A DNA stretch of 64,000 bases from Candidatus Baltobacteraceae bacterium (lineage in GTDB: Bacteria > Vulcanimicrobiota > Vulcanimicrobiia > Vulcanimicrobiales > Vulcanimicrobiaceae), in the NCBI GenBank assembly GCA_036489885.1, contig DASXEW010000001.1, positions 62,001-126,000 of the forward strand, in the 5' to 3' direction. Both the position numbers and the translations under genes were made by a program. Of the stretch, positions 51,611-59,324 are shown piece by piece; position 1 is the stretch's first letter, and each line of letters opens with the position of its first letter. Below the pieces are notes generated by a model. It worked only from the letters and a program-made list of their open reading frames with translations. It did not search any database and had not been told where the DNA came from.

Positions 51611-53046
51611 TATTTGTACTTGAAGGCCATCTCCCAGCGTGATGCGTTGGTGTCGGGTAGTGCGAGGCCCGAACGAAACGCTTTCGTGCCGTTCATATAC
51701 TCGATACCGATGTCAATTGGCTTCATCGGACTCCAAATCGTGTTGATGTGCAACGTTCTCGTGAGCGCCGGTTCAGAATCGGTGAGCGGAAGAAACGAGA
51801 ACCACTGCATGGCGTAGGTGCCGTAGCCGACGTTTGAGCGGAACTCGGCACTCCACACGTGCAGCGCGTAGATTGCAAGTCCGTGCGAGTTGGCTGCGTA
51901 GATCTGCTGATTGGGCGTATTGATATTGTTGATCTGCGCGCTCGATACCGGACCGAAGTCATCGGGCGAATAGCGCTCGATCCCGCTACCGAACCACGTT
52001 TCACCACCGACGGCACTGTATTGTCCGAGGTTCAACGTACCGCCGACCAGCATGCCGCCGCCGGTCGTCATCGTGCGGTGGTAAGCGCCATCGTCGTATG
52101 CAAGTTTGCGCCAGACACCGGAGACTTGGAGGTGTCCAGCCTTTCCGCCGACCTCGTATCGCGTTTCGAAATCCGGTACCGGATTGTACGCCGATGCACT
52201 CTCGACATCGCTCGCGCTGTCGCTACCGGCATAATCGGTGGCCGGGCTGTTGGCCGCGACCGCAAGACTTCCGATACCGAGCTTGTGCGTGTATCGAAGC
52301 TCGAGCACTTGTTCCGCCGGAACCCCGGTCGGACCCGAAAGGTCGAGACTATCCATCGAATCGGGGTCGTCTTGGAACAGCGACCACTGCTTGCCGATGC
52401 GGAAACCGCCGAGCTCGCCCCACGCTTCACGCACGCGTGGTGTGTAGTTGTTGTTCTGGATCGTCTGCCCGGGACCGTTTGCCTGGCTGTTAAAGAAGTC
52501 CATCGAGAAGAACGTCTTCAGCGTTCCCAAATGGTCGCTGGGCGTCTCGGTCGCGATGTTGATTCTCGTCAGCTTGCCTTGGGCGTGAAAGGTTCCGGCG
52601 GTTTGTGCTTGCGCACCGCTCGGTGGCAGAATGTTTCCGACTTGGAACTTGTCGCCTAGATTTTGCTGCGGATCGTAAAATGTTTGGAGGTCGACGAAGC
52701 CGTCGATCTTGATCGACGTATTTGTGCCCGGGACTTTGAATGAACCGGGGAATGATCCGGTCGATACCACTTTATCCTGGGCGGCCTTCGTTTCGAGCTG
52801 CTTTTGTTGAGCCTGAATGGTCGCGTCTTCGGCCTGCTGCGCGGCTTCGAGTTTTTCGAGTCGCGCTTTGAGCTCTTGAATTTCAGCGTCGCGTTCGGCC
52901 GCTGACATGCTCGCGCCGGCCGGAGCCGCCGACGAGCTTGCTTGCGCGACCGTGTTGTCTGCGGCTCGAGCGGAGGTCGAAGCCACGATCAACGCGGCGC
53001 CGAGCACGCTCATAAGAGTAAACGATAAAAGAACGTTCTTTCGCAT
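51607..53046 (-). CDS. DcaP-like trimeric porin
   Basis: 479 residues. Signal peptide to about ARAADN. A coiled-coil segment of ~45 residues (AERDAEIQELKARLEKLEAA) is followed by a beta-barrel starting at SIKIDGFVDLQTFYDPQQ and ending with the aromatic WEMAFKYKY. The coiled coil plus barrel matches DcaP-type porins, which in Acinetobacter pass negatively charged dicarboxylates. ATG at 53046 has GAGGAG seven bases upstream; the longer frame to 53199 overlaps the next gene. Third gene of the beta-propeller operon, 18 bases after it. Confidence 0.8.
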   Translation of the reverse strand: MRKNVLLSFTLMSVLGAALIVASTSARAADNTVAQASSSAAPAGASMSAAERDAEIQELKARLEKLEAAQQAEDATIQAQQKQLETKAAQDKVVSTGSFPGSFKVPGTNTSIKIDGFVDLQTFYDPQQNLGDKFQVGNILPPSGAQAQTAGTFHAQGKLTRINIATETPSDHLGTLKTFFSMDFFNSQANGPGQTIQNNNYTPRVREAWGELGGFRIGKQWSLFQDDPDSMDSLDLSGPTGVPAEQVLELRYTHKLGIGSLAVAANSPATDYAGSDSASDVESASAYNPVPDFETRYEVGGKAGHLQVSGVWRKLAYDDGAYHRTMTTGGGMLVGGTLNLGQYSAVGGETWFGSGIERYSPDDFGPVSSAQINNINTPNQQIYAANSHGLAIYALHVWSAEFRSNVGYGTYAMQWFSFLPLTDSEPALTRTLHINTIWSPMKPIDIGIEYMNGTKAFRSGLALPDTNASRWEMAFKYKY

Positions 53047-53063
53047 TCTGGTACTCCTCACCA

Positions 53064-54173
53064 TTAGTTGCGGTAGCCGTAGACATTGATGCCGCCCGCG
53101 CTCGTCGCACTGGGAGCGACTGGGACGAACACGCGACCCGTTTTCGCGTCGGTGGCGACCGAGTGCGCGTTCGGTCCTGTAGGTACGTTGCTGATCCAAG
53201 AGAGCGTCCTGGCGTCAATCACGCCAAGCACCGGCGTCACGGCGCCTTTGCCTGCGATCCCGCTCGCGGTCATGTCGCGCGAAGCTGTGTAGAAGCGCTG
53301 CCGGGCGTCGTCATACGCAACCTGGTCCTCGCCGCCGACTTGCGCGATCATCTTCAAGATCGCGCCGCTCGCGGCGTTCATCACGAGCGTGAGCAGTTTC
53401 ACTCCTTTTTTATCTGCGGAACAGCCCAGCAGCAATTTCTCGTCGCGTGCGAGTGCCATGCCCGCCAGCGCACATCCGGGAACCGCGTACGCAACGGAAA
53501 TGACCGGATGGTTTTTGAGCACCGACGAGGCCGGAATGACGTCGACTTCGCCGCCGGGGTTCTTCGGCGTTCCGTCGTTGTTGACGAGAAAATTCTTGGT
53601 GTGCGGATCGTACACGCACTGCTCGAGTCCGTCTGCGACGAATTGCAAACGTGCGATGCGTTTGTTCGTCGCCGTCGAAATCCACGTTACGAACGGTTTC
53701 AGATCGTCGGGATTCGCGAACATCGCGACCCGATCGTCCGCGTCGTAACAGCCTTCGTCCGTACGCATCTTTGCGTTCGGAATCGGAATCGAAGCGACAA
53801 TCTTGCCGGCCATGAAATCGACCAGCTTGATGCTGCCGATGTCTCCGGCATAAACGAGCGAGGTGCCCGGAATACCGGCGAGGCCGTTCGGTCCGGAGCT
53901 CGACGATGTCTTGGCTGCGCCGGTGAAGCCCTTGACGAGTTTGATCAGCTTTCCGGTCCGCGCATCGAAAACGTCAACGGCACTATTCGTGCGATCGGAG
54001 AGCATGTAGCGGCCGCTCGCTGCATCGACGTAACTGATATCGAATGAGAAGTCGCCGCCCGCAACAACGTTCGGAACCGGAATGGACTTGATGATTCCGA
54101 AGCGCGCTGCGAGCACGAGAGTCGGAATGGCCGCGAAGACGACGGCGATCCCGATTATGAGGGCACGTCTCAT
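53064..54173 (-). CDS. Exported YncE-like beta-propeller protein (2)
   Basis: 369 residues. Signal-anchor at residues 1-22, then repeated blades of the YVTN/YncE type: GRYMLSDRTNSAVDVFDART, GTSLVYAGDIGSIKLVDF, NKRIARLQFVADGLEQCVYD, HSVATDAKTGRVFVPVAPS. Four or five Cys (for example GCYDADDR, VPGCALAG, LLGCSADK) could form disulfides outside. Role unknown: such propellers can be structural, binding proteins or lactonase-like hydrolases; no catalytic signature was recognised. ATG overlaps the stop of propeller 1 (ATGA). Confidence 0.78.
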   Translation of the reverse strand: MRRALIIGIAVVFAAIPTLVLAARFGIIKSIPVPNVVAGGDFSFDISYVDAASGRYMLSDRTNSAVDVFDARTGKLIKLVKGFTGAAKTSSSSGPNGLAGIPGTSLVYAGDIGSIKLVDFMAGKIVASIPIPNAKMRTDEGCYDADDRVAMFANPDDLKPFVTWISTATNKRIARLQFVADGLEQCVYDPHTKNFLVNNDGTPKNPGGEVDVIPASSVLKNHPVISVAYAVPGCALAGMALARDEKLLLGCSADKKGVKLLTLVMNAASGAILKMIAQVGGEDQVAYDDARQRFYTASRDMTASGIAGKGAVTPVLGVIDARTLSWISNVPTGPNAHSVATDAKTGRVFVPVAPSATSAGGINVYGYRN

Positions 54174-55597
54174 TTGCCCTCGGTGATGGCCGCGAGATAG
54201 GGCTCGTTTCCGACGCCCGTTACGGTGCCCACGACTTTGAATGTCTGAAGGTCGATGATCCAAACGACGCCGCCCGATTTTACGTAAGGCGGACCACCGG
54301 AGATTACCGCATAACGGCTGTCCGGCGTAATTGCGACGCCACGCGGACGCGGCTTCGGACCGCCGTTCGGTGGAGCTTCGACCGGGATGCGCGCGATCTC
54401 GGGATGCGGATCGCCACTGACCGCTTTCTTGAGATCGACGACCGAAATGTTACCAGCGAGATCGCACGCGGTGACAATGTATTTTCCGTTCGGCGTGAAC
54501 GCAAGCCCGAATGGATGACTGCCGCCGTCTTCTTTATCGGTACCGACCAGAACGCGACGGATTTCCGCGTGCGGATCTTTGTTGATCGCTCGCTGGACGT
54601 CAATTATCGAGATGAACTGTCCGGGTACATCGGTTTGGTCGTTGTCGCGATCGGTGACGGCAACGTACTTGCCGTCCGGGCTCGTCGTGATCGCCCATGG
54701 ACCGCTCGCGACCGGTATGCGAGATTCTTCAAAGTGTGGATCGCCGGCGATTGCTTTGTGCATGTTGATGACGCCGACGTCGAGCGTGCCCTCGTTCGCG
54801 GAGAAGATATAGCCGCCTCCGCGCGGGGAGTACGCCAGGCCGTTTGGATTTGGAAAGCAGCCGAAATTGATGTCCGGCGAGGAGTGTGGGATCAGCCCCG
54901 GGTTGATCTTGATCTCGTCGCATCCGTGGCCAGGCTGATGATGGGCGCCGCCTTTTCCCCACGCTTGCAGCAAGACGCGCTCGAGCTCGTGCGTTTTTAA
55001 ATTGATGAGCCCGATTTCAAGCGCGCCGTCTTCGCTGTTCGGACCTTCGGAATTGGCAACGAACGCGTAATGATCGTCTTGCGTGACGACGACACCAGCA
55101 GGACCCCATCCACCCGTGCGATAGATCGCATCGATGGCGTTTGTCGTGTTGCTGTTAGCCGGGTTCAGCGTTTTGCTGACGTCCATAACGGTCAACGCGC
55201 CGGCGTAGCCGTGCGGCATACCGGCCTCGACATCGACGGGTCGCGCCCAACCTGCATGATCGACGACGTAGAAATGGTTGCCGTGCGGTCCGAGGATGAC
55301 GTTGTTGGGCAGTGCTTGCGCCGGGATCATATGGATCCCGATAAATTTGCTGCTGGAAACCTCAGAGTCGAGATTCGGGACGTTCGGTGAAACGCGAGGG
55401 CGGCTGACGATGGCTTTATCAGTAAGGTTATTGGCGGGATCGATCGCCTTCGAGATGTCGATGACGAAGAGGTTAGGATCGCGCCGCCCGGTGACGACGG
55501 CGTAAGGTCCTGACGTTGCGGAGCCCGCCAAGCCGATCGTTGACGAGAACAACGTGGCGCCGAGCGTCAGGGCGAGCCAGAACTTGGTACCCCTCAT
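54170..55597 (-). CDS. Exported beta-propeller protein (1), LVIVD/YVTN-type repeats
   Basis: 475 residues. Signal peptide to about GLAGSA. Blades repeat the phrase visible in SGPYAVVTGRRDPNLFVIDI, AGALTVMDVSKTLNPA, DGALEIGLINLKTHE, GQFISIIDVQRAINKDPHAE and NISVVDLKKAVSGDPHPEI; each ends in a DPH-like turn. A His-rich insert (GGAHHQPGHGCDEIKINPG) might bind metal. Function unknown; it may act with propeller 2 and the DcaP porin, encoded in the same operon behind operator B. Starts with ATG at 55597. Confidence 0.78.
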   Translation of the reverse strand: MRGTKFWLALTLGATLFSSTIGLAGSATSGPYAVVTGRRDPNLFVIDISKAIDPANNLTDKAIVSRPRVSPNVPNLDSEVSSSKFIGIHMIPAQALPNNVILGPHGNHFYVVDHAGWARPVDVEAGMPHGYAGALTVMDVSKTLNPANSNTTNAIDAIYRTGGWGPAGVVVTQDDHYAFVANSEGPNSEDGALEIGLINLKTHELERVLLQAWGKGGAHHQPGHGCDEIKINPGLIPHSSPDINFGCFPNPNGLAYSPRGGGYIFSANEGTLDVGVINMHKAIAGDPHFEESRIPVASGPWAITTSPDGKYVAVTDRDNDQTDVPGQFISIIDVQRAINKDPHAEIRRVLVGTDKEDGGSHPFGLAFTPNGKYIVTACDLAGNISVVDLKKAVSGDPHPEIARIPVEAPPNGGPKPRPRGVAITPDSRYAVISGGPPYVKSGGVVWIIDLQTFKVVGTVTGVGNEPYLAAITEGK

Positions 55598-55672
55598 GAT
55601 TCCTCCGTGCTAGGTCGATAGAGAAATCGGGCTAAATCGCATAATGCATGCGAAATTCAGTTCGATTTGTCA

Positions 55673-55692
55673 CACTATTGCATTCAAAATTC
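55673..55692. promoter_or_regulatory. Operator B upstream of the beta-propeller/porin operon
   Basis: CACTATTGCATTCAAAATTC matches operator A at 17 of 20 positions. It lies ~80 bases upstream of the propeller 1 start. Its 16-base core is identical to that of operator C. Confidence 0.65.
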
Positions 55693-55779
55693 TTTTTGCG
55701 CAAGGAGTGAAAAGCGTACCTATATGCGATTCCCCTCCTGAGAGAATTTTCGAGCGCTCGTTCGGCGCTCGCAAAGAGG

Positions 55780-56473
55780 CTAGCGAGCGTCCGCTTGAGC
55801 CTCGATCAACATGCGCAAAAGGCTCTGGTCGAAGACGACGTGCGCGACCGGTAGGTCAAGCCCGGCCTTATGGGCGGCAGTCCGCGATCGCAAAGATATT
55901 TGCGGTACAGCATGGCTTTGAAGCCGGGTGCGAACTGTCGACCCAGCATTCGTTGACCGTGCACATCGAGAACGCGGCTTTGCGCAAACCCGCCGAGTAA
56001 CGCTTGGCGTACTTTGGCAGCGTCGACGCCGGATGCTTCGGCGAGCGCCAGCGCTTCGGCGACGGCTTCGATCGTGATACCGACGACGATCTGATTGCAC
56101 AGTTTGGCGACTTGACAGGCGCTGCACTCGCCGATGTGCACGATGTTCCGGCCCAGCTTTTCCAAAATCGGCAGCATCGCATCGAATGTCTTTTCCGGAC
56201 CGCCGACCATGATCGAGAGCGTACCATCGATCGCGCCGCGTTGGCCGCCGCTGACCGGGGCGTCGAGTGTATCAACGCCGTCGTTCGCGAGCGTCTTTGC
56301 AATAGCGCGCGGAGTCGGCGCGGAACGCGCACCTGACGCGACGAGCTTCGGTGACGTCCCGCATGGCGTTCGTCGACAACGATAGCGAAATTGGCGCGCA
56401 GTAAGTTCGCTGCCATCGGCGCACCCATGATGCCCAGGCCGATGAAGCCGATCGCCGGGAGCGCGTCCCTCAT
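55780..56473 (-). pseudogene. glxR: Decayed 2-hydroxy-3-oxopropionate (tartronate semialdehyde) reductase
   Basis: Parts of a GarR/GlxR protein are spread over three frames. The start, ATG 56473, gives LPAIGFIGLGIMGAPMAANL and FAIVVDE. The frame is lost between about 56345 and 56375. The second frame gives LVASGARSAPTPRAIAK and runs directly into TLANDGVDTLDAPVSGGQRG, skipping roughly 55-60 residues present in intact enzymes. It continues with VAKLCNQIVVG to GFKAMLYRK, then shifts again near 55880-55900; the end KAGLDLPVAHVVFDQSLLRM lies in the third frame. Two frame changes plus a deletion mean no functional reductase. Its ATG overlaps the hyi stop, so it was the last gene of gcl-hyi-glxR. 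Confidence 0.85.
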
Positions 56474-57276
56474 CGCACCTCGACTGCCATACGTTCAAAT
56501 CCGTATGCTTCGATCCAACTGAAGCTCTCGCGCGTCCTGTTCGATGGTTTGTATTCGAGACCGACCCAGTCCGGATACCCGAACGCATCGAGCGATCGTA
56601 GGATGCGATCGTACGCAAGCTCGCCGGTTCCTGGTTGGTTGCGTCCGGGTGAGTCGGCGATCTGCACGTGCCCGATCTTTTCAATGTGAGCTTGCAGCGT
56701 CGCGATCAGATTGCCTTCGGCACGCTGCGCGTGATAGCAATCGTATTGAAGCTTGAAGTTTGGCTGCTGCACTTCGGCAATGAGCTCGAGCGCCTCGCTG
56801 CTCGTCCCAATCGCGAAGCCGGGCGTCTCGATGCGGTTGAGCGGTTCGATCAGCAGCGTCAGGCCGGCAGGCTTGAACGCGTCCGCTGCATAGCGGAGAT
56901 TGTCGACGAGTGTCGCGCGCGTCGTCGCCGCGTCGACGTCGGGAAGCGTCTTGCCGATCAGGCAGTTGATGCGCGGGCAACCGAGCTCGCCGGCAATGCG
57001 GATCGCATCCGCGACGCCGGCGCGAAACTCCGCAACGCGCCGTGGATCGACGGCGATGCCCCGTTCGCCATTCGCGAAATCGCCGGCAGGCAAATTGAAG
57101 AGCGCCTGTTTCATTTTGCGTTGCTGCAAGCGAGCACGCAGGGCGCCAACATCCTCGGCGTACGGAAACATGTACTCGACCGCATTGAAGCCGCACTCAG
57201 CGGCCGCGTCGATGCGCTCGACCATCGTGCCAAGCTCGCCGAAGAGAAACGACAAGTTGGCTGAAAACCTAAGCAA
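56470..57276 (-). CDS. hyi: Hydroxypyruvate isomerase
   Basis: 268 residues, TIM barrel of the AP-endonuclease-2 superfamily. LRFSANLSFLFGE, NCLIGKTLPD, LTLLIEPLNRIETPGF and YDCYHAQRAEGNL are Hyi hallmarks; metal/catalytic residues sit in LIEPLN and in LQYDCYHAQ. Interconverts hydroxypyruvate and tartronate semialdehyde, linking Gcl to the aminotransferase. TTG start at 57276, overlapping the gcl end by eight bases. Confidence 0.88.
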   Translation of the reverse strand: MLRFSANLSFLFGELGTMVERIDAAAECGFNAVEYMFPYAEDVGALRARLQQRKMKQALFNLPAGDFANGERGIAVDPRRVAEFRAGVADAIRIAGELGCPRINCLIGKTLPDVDAATTRATLVDNLRYAADAFKPAGLTLLIEPLNRIETPGFAIGTSSEALELIAEVQQPNFKLQYDCYHAQRAEGNLIATLQAHIEKIGHVQIADSPGRNQPGTGELAYDRILRSLDAFGYPDWVGLEYKPSNRTRESFSWIEAYGFERMAVEVR

Positions 57277-59008
57277 TCGCCGGCTCCCCACGAGGCGCGA
57301 GATCGACGATTTCGTCGAACTCTTTGACCGCAGCAATCGATGCGCCCATCGCTGCGTTCTCTTCTTTCTCGATGAGAATCTCGACGAGGGTCGGGATGCG
57401 CTCGGCATTTGAGGTCGAGCGAGCCCAGGCAAGCGCGTCGCGGATGCGTGTGGGGTCGGTGACGCGCACACCGCGCGCGCCCATTGCTTCCATCACTTTG
57501 ACGTGATCGATTCCGTAACCGTCGGATCCGTAGCCAATCCCGACTTCATAGTTGGCATCAAATCCGAAAGCGCCGCGTTCGGCCTGCCGAATCAGGCCGA
57601 GATACGCATTGTTCAGCATGACGAGCACGAACGGAATGCGATGTTGCACAGCGACCGCGATCTCTTCCATCAAGAACTGGAAAGAATAGTCGCCCACGAT
57701 TCCGACAATCTCGCGCTCGGGTGCAGCGACTTTTGCACCGGTACACGCGCTGATCTCCCAACCGAGCGGGCCAGCCTGGCCGCAAACCAAGTAGCGTCGA
57801 GGTTTGCGAGTGATTTGAAATTGGCCCGACCAGATTTGATACAAGCCGATCGCGGTGACGAACGTCGTGTCGCCGTCGTAGAACGCATTGAGCTCGTTGA
57901 AGACGCGCGGCGCCTTGATCGGCACGTCTGCAAAATCCATGCGCCGGAGAATCGTACGGCGAGCCTCCGTGATGCGCCGTGTCCACGCCGCGCGCTGCAC
58001 GCCTTGCGGATAGAGCCGGCGCGCTTCGGCCAGCATCGCTTCGAGCGTGAGCCGCGCGTCGCCGACAATCCCCAGCGTCGGCTCGAAGATGCGACCGATC
58101 TGCGTGGCTTCGACGTCGACATGGATGAAGCGCCGCTCTCCTCGATACGTCGGGAGATCGCCCGTATGCCGCGACGCAAAGCGCGCGCCGATCGCACACA
58201 CGGTGTCCGATTCGAGGAATAATGCGTTGGCGAAACGTTGCTGGGTCTGGATCCCGACGATGCCCATATACAACGGATGCAACTCGTCGATCGCGCCTTT
58301 GCCCATCAGCGTCGGGCTGACCGGCATCTGGAAATGTTCGGCCAGCGCAACCAGAGGTTCAGATGCCTCCGCAATGATGACCCCGCCACCGGGCATCAGG
58401 ACGGGACGTTCGGCCGTTGCCAGCATCTCGACTGCGCACCGCACCTTCGCACGGCTCGGCGGCATCGCGAACACCGGGAGCGGCTCGTCGATCGCCGCGT
58501 CGTAAGCAATCAACTGCTGTTGCACGTCCTGTGGCAAGTCGATATGCACCGGGCCGGGCCGTCCTTCGCGCGCGAGCCGGAAGGCCTCGCGGAAAACGGC
58601 CGGAACCTGCGCGGCTTCCTTACAAAGGAAGGCGCGCTTGACGACAGGCTTCACGATCTCGCAAATGTCGACGGCTTGGAAGCCCTCGCGGTGCAGTTGC
58701 CCGACCGGAACTTGCCCGGTGATCGTGATGATCGGGATCGAGTCCGCCATCGCCGTGTACAGCCCGGTGACGAAGTTGGTCCCGGCCGGTCCCGACGTTG
58801 CCAGGGCAACACCGACCTTGCCGGTGACCCGGGCATAGCCGTCGGCGGCGTGACTCGCACCCTCCTCGTGGCGGGTGACGATGTGCCGGATGCTCGACTT
58901 CCGCAACGCATCGTAGACCGGGAGAATCGAGGCCCCCGGGATCCCGAAAATGACCTCGACTCCCTCGCTCTCGAGGACACGAACCGCAGCTTCGGCGGCA
59001 GTCATCAT
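57269..59008 (-). CDS. gcl: Glyoxylate carboligase (tartronate-semialdehyde synthase) with canonical Glu
   Basis: 579 residues, three-domain ThDP enzyme. CGQAGPLGWEI, GDYSFQFLMEEIAVAVQ with NNAYLGLIRQAERG, GYGIDHVKVMEAMG and HREGFQAVDICEIVKP are specific to Gcl. Condenses two glyoxylates to tartronate semialdehyde and CO2. In E. coli Gcl the usual ThDP-activating Glu is Val51 (RHVEGASH); here the same place reads RHEEGASH, with Glu48. That may change rates or side reactions (inference). ATG at 59008 follows GAGGG by seven bases; an in-frame TTG at 59047 falls inside operator C and is less likely. Confidence 0.88.
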   Translation of the reverse strand: MMTAAEAAVRVLESEGVEVIFGIPGASILPVYDALRKSSIRHIVTRHEEGASHAADGYARVTGKVGVALATSGPAGTNFVTGLYTAMADSIPIITITGQVPVGQLHREGFQAVDICEIVKPVVKRAFLCKEAAQVPAVFREAFRLAREGRPGPVHIDLPQDVQQQLIAYDAAIDEPLPVFAMPPSRAKVRCAVEMLATAERPVLMPGGGVIIAEASEPLVALAEHFQMPVSPTLMGKGAIDELHPLYMGIVGIQTQQRFANALFLESDTVCAIGARFASRHTGDLPTYRGERRFIHVDVEATQIGRIFEPTLGIVGDARLTLEAMLAEARRLYPQGVQRAAWTRRITEARRTILRRMDFADVPIKAPRVFNELNAFYDGDTTFVTAIGLYQIWSGQFQITRKPRRYLVCGQAGPLGWEISACTGAKVAAPEREIVGIVGDYSFQFLMEEIAVAVQHRIPFVLVMLNNAYLGLIRQAERGAFGFDANYEVGIGYGSDGYGIDHVKVMEAMGARGVRVTDPTRIRDALAWARSTSNAERIPTLVEILIEKEENAAMGASIAAVKEFDEIVDLAPRGEPAIA

Positions 59009-59023
59009 GAATCGACCCTCGCT

Positions 59024-59048
59024 TTGCATTCTGAATTTTGAATGCAAT
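59024..59048. promoter_or_regulatory. Operator C upstream of gcl
   Basis: GAATTTTGAATGCAAT (59033-59048) is the reverse complement of the operator B core. The site also forms a palindrome of TTGCATTC (59024-59031) and GAATGCAA (59040-59047). It lies 16-40 bases before the gcl start, so it would cover the promoter or the 5' end of the transcript. Confidence 0.7.
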
Positions 59049-59095
59049 CACGCTAGCGGATTCCCCGGCCGCCTGTCAATGGAGCATCGGGATTC

Positions 59096-59239
59096 GACAG
59101 GCCGCCGTATTGGTTTTGAACGCCAATCTCTCCAAGACCGTCGGACATTTGACGTTCAATCTCGGCCTCAACAACCTGTTCAACAACGACGCGTCGCAAT
59201 GGGGGATTGATCGGCTTCGGAGTTGTGAGTAAGGTTTAA
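59096..59239 (+). pseudogene. Remnant of a TonB-dependent receptor C-terminus
   Basis: The frame reads VLNANLSKTVGHLTFNLGL and then NNLFNNDASQWG, typical last strands of a TonB-dependent receptor barrel. After the run of five G at 59201-59205 the sense continues one base over as LIGFGVVSKV and a TAA at 59239. Everything upstream of the last ~45 residues is missing, so the gene is a degraded fragment. The remaining parts of 59049-59095 and 59240-59324 contain nothing recognisable. Confidence 0.65.
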
Positions 59240-59324
59240 CGTCATCTCCACAGGCGCGGAGGAGTTCGGTCTTCCATTTCGACAGACTTGGTCGACAACG
59301 ACGTTCCACGTTTAGGGAGTTGAA

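Noticed and set aside
53163-54047. A 294-residue rightward open frame across beta-propeller 2
   Set aside because: Antisense to a gene with clear repeats, signal peptide and ribosome coupling; its sequence is Arg-rich and without structure.
55751-55771. Hairpin CGAGCGC/GCGCTCG as terminator after the glxR remnant
   Set aside because: The stem is real, but no T-run follows on either strand; intrinsic termination is not supported.
59009-59047. gcl start at TTG 59047
   Set aside because: It would place the regulatory motif inside the coding sequence and lacks a ribosome binding site, while ATG 59008 has GAGGG at seven bases.
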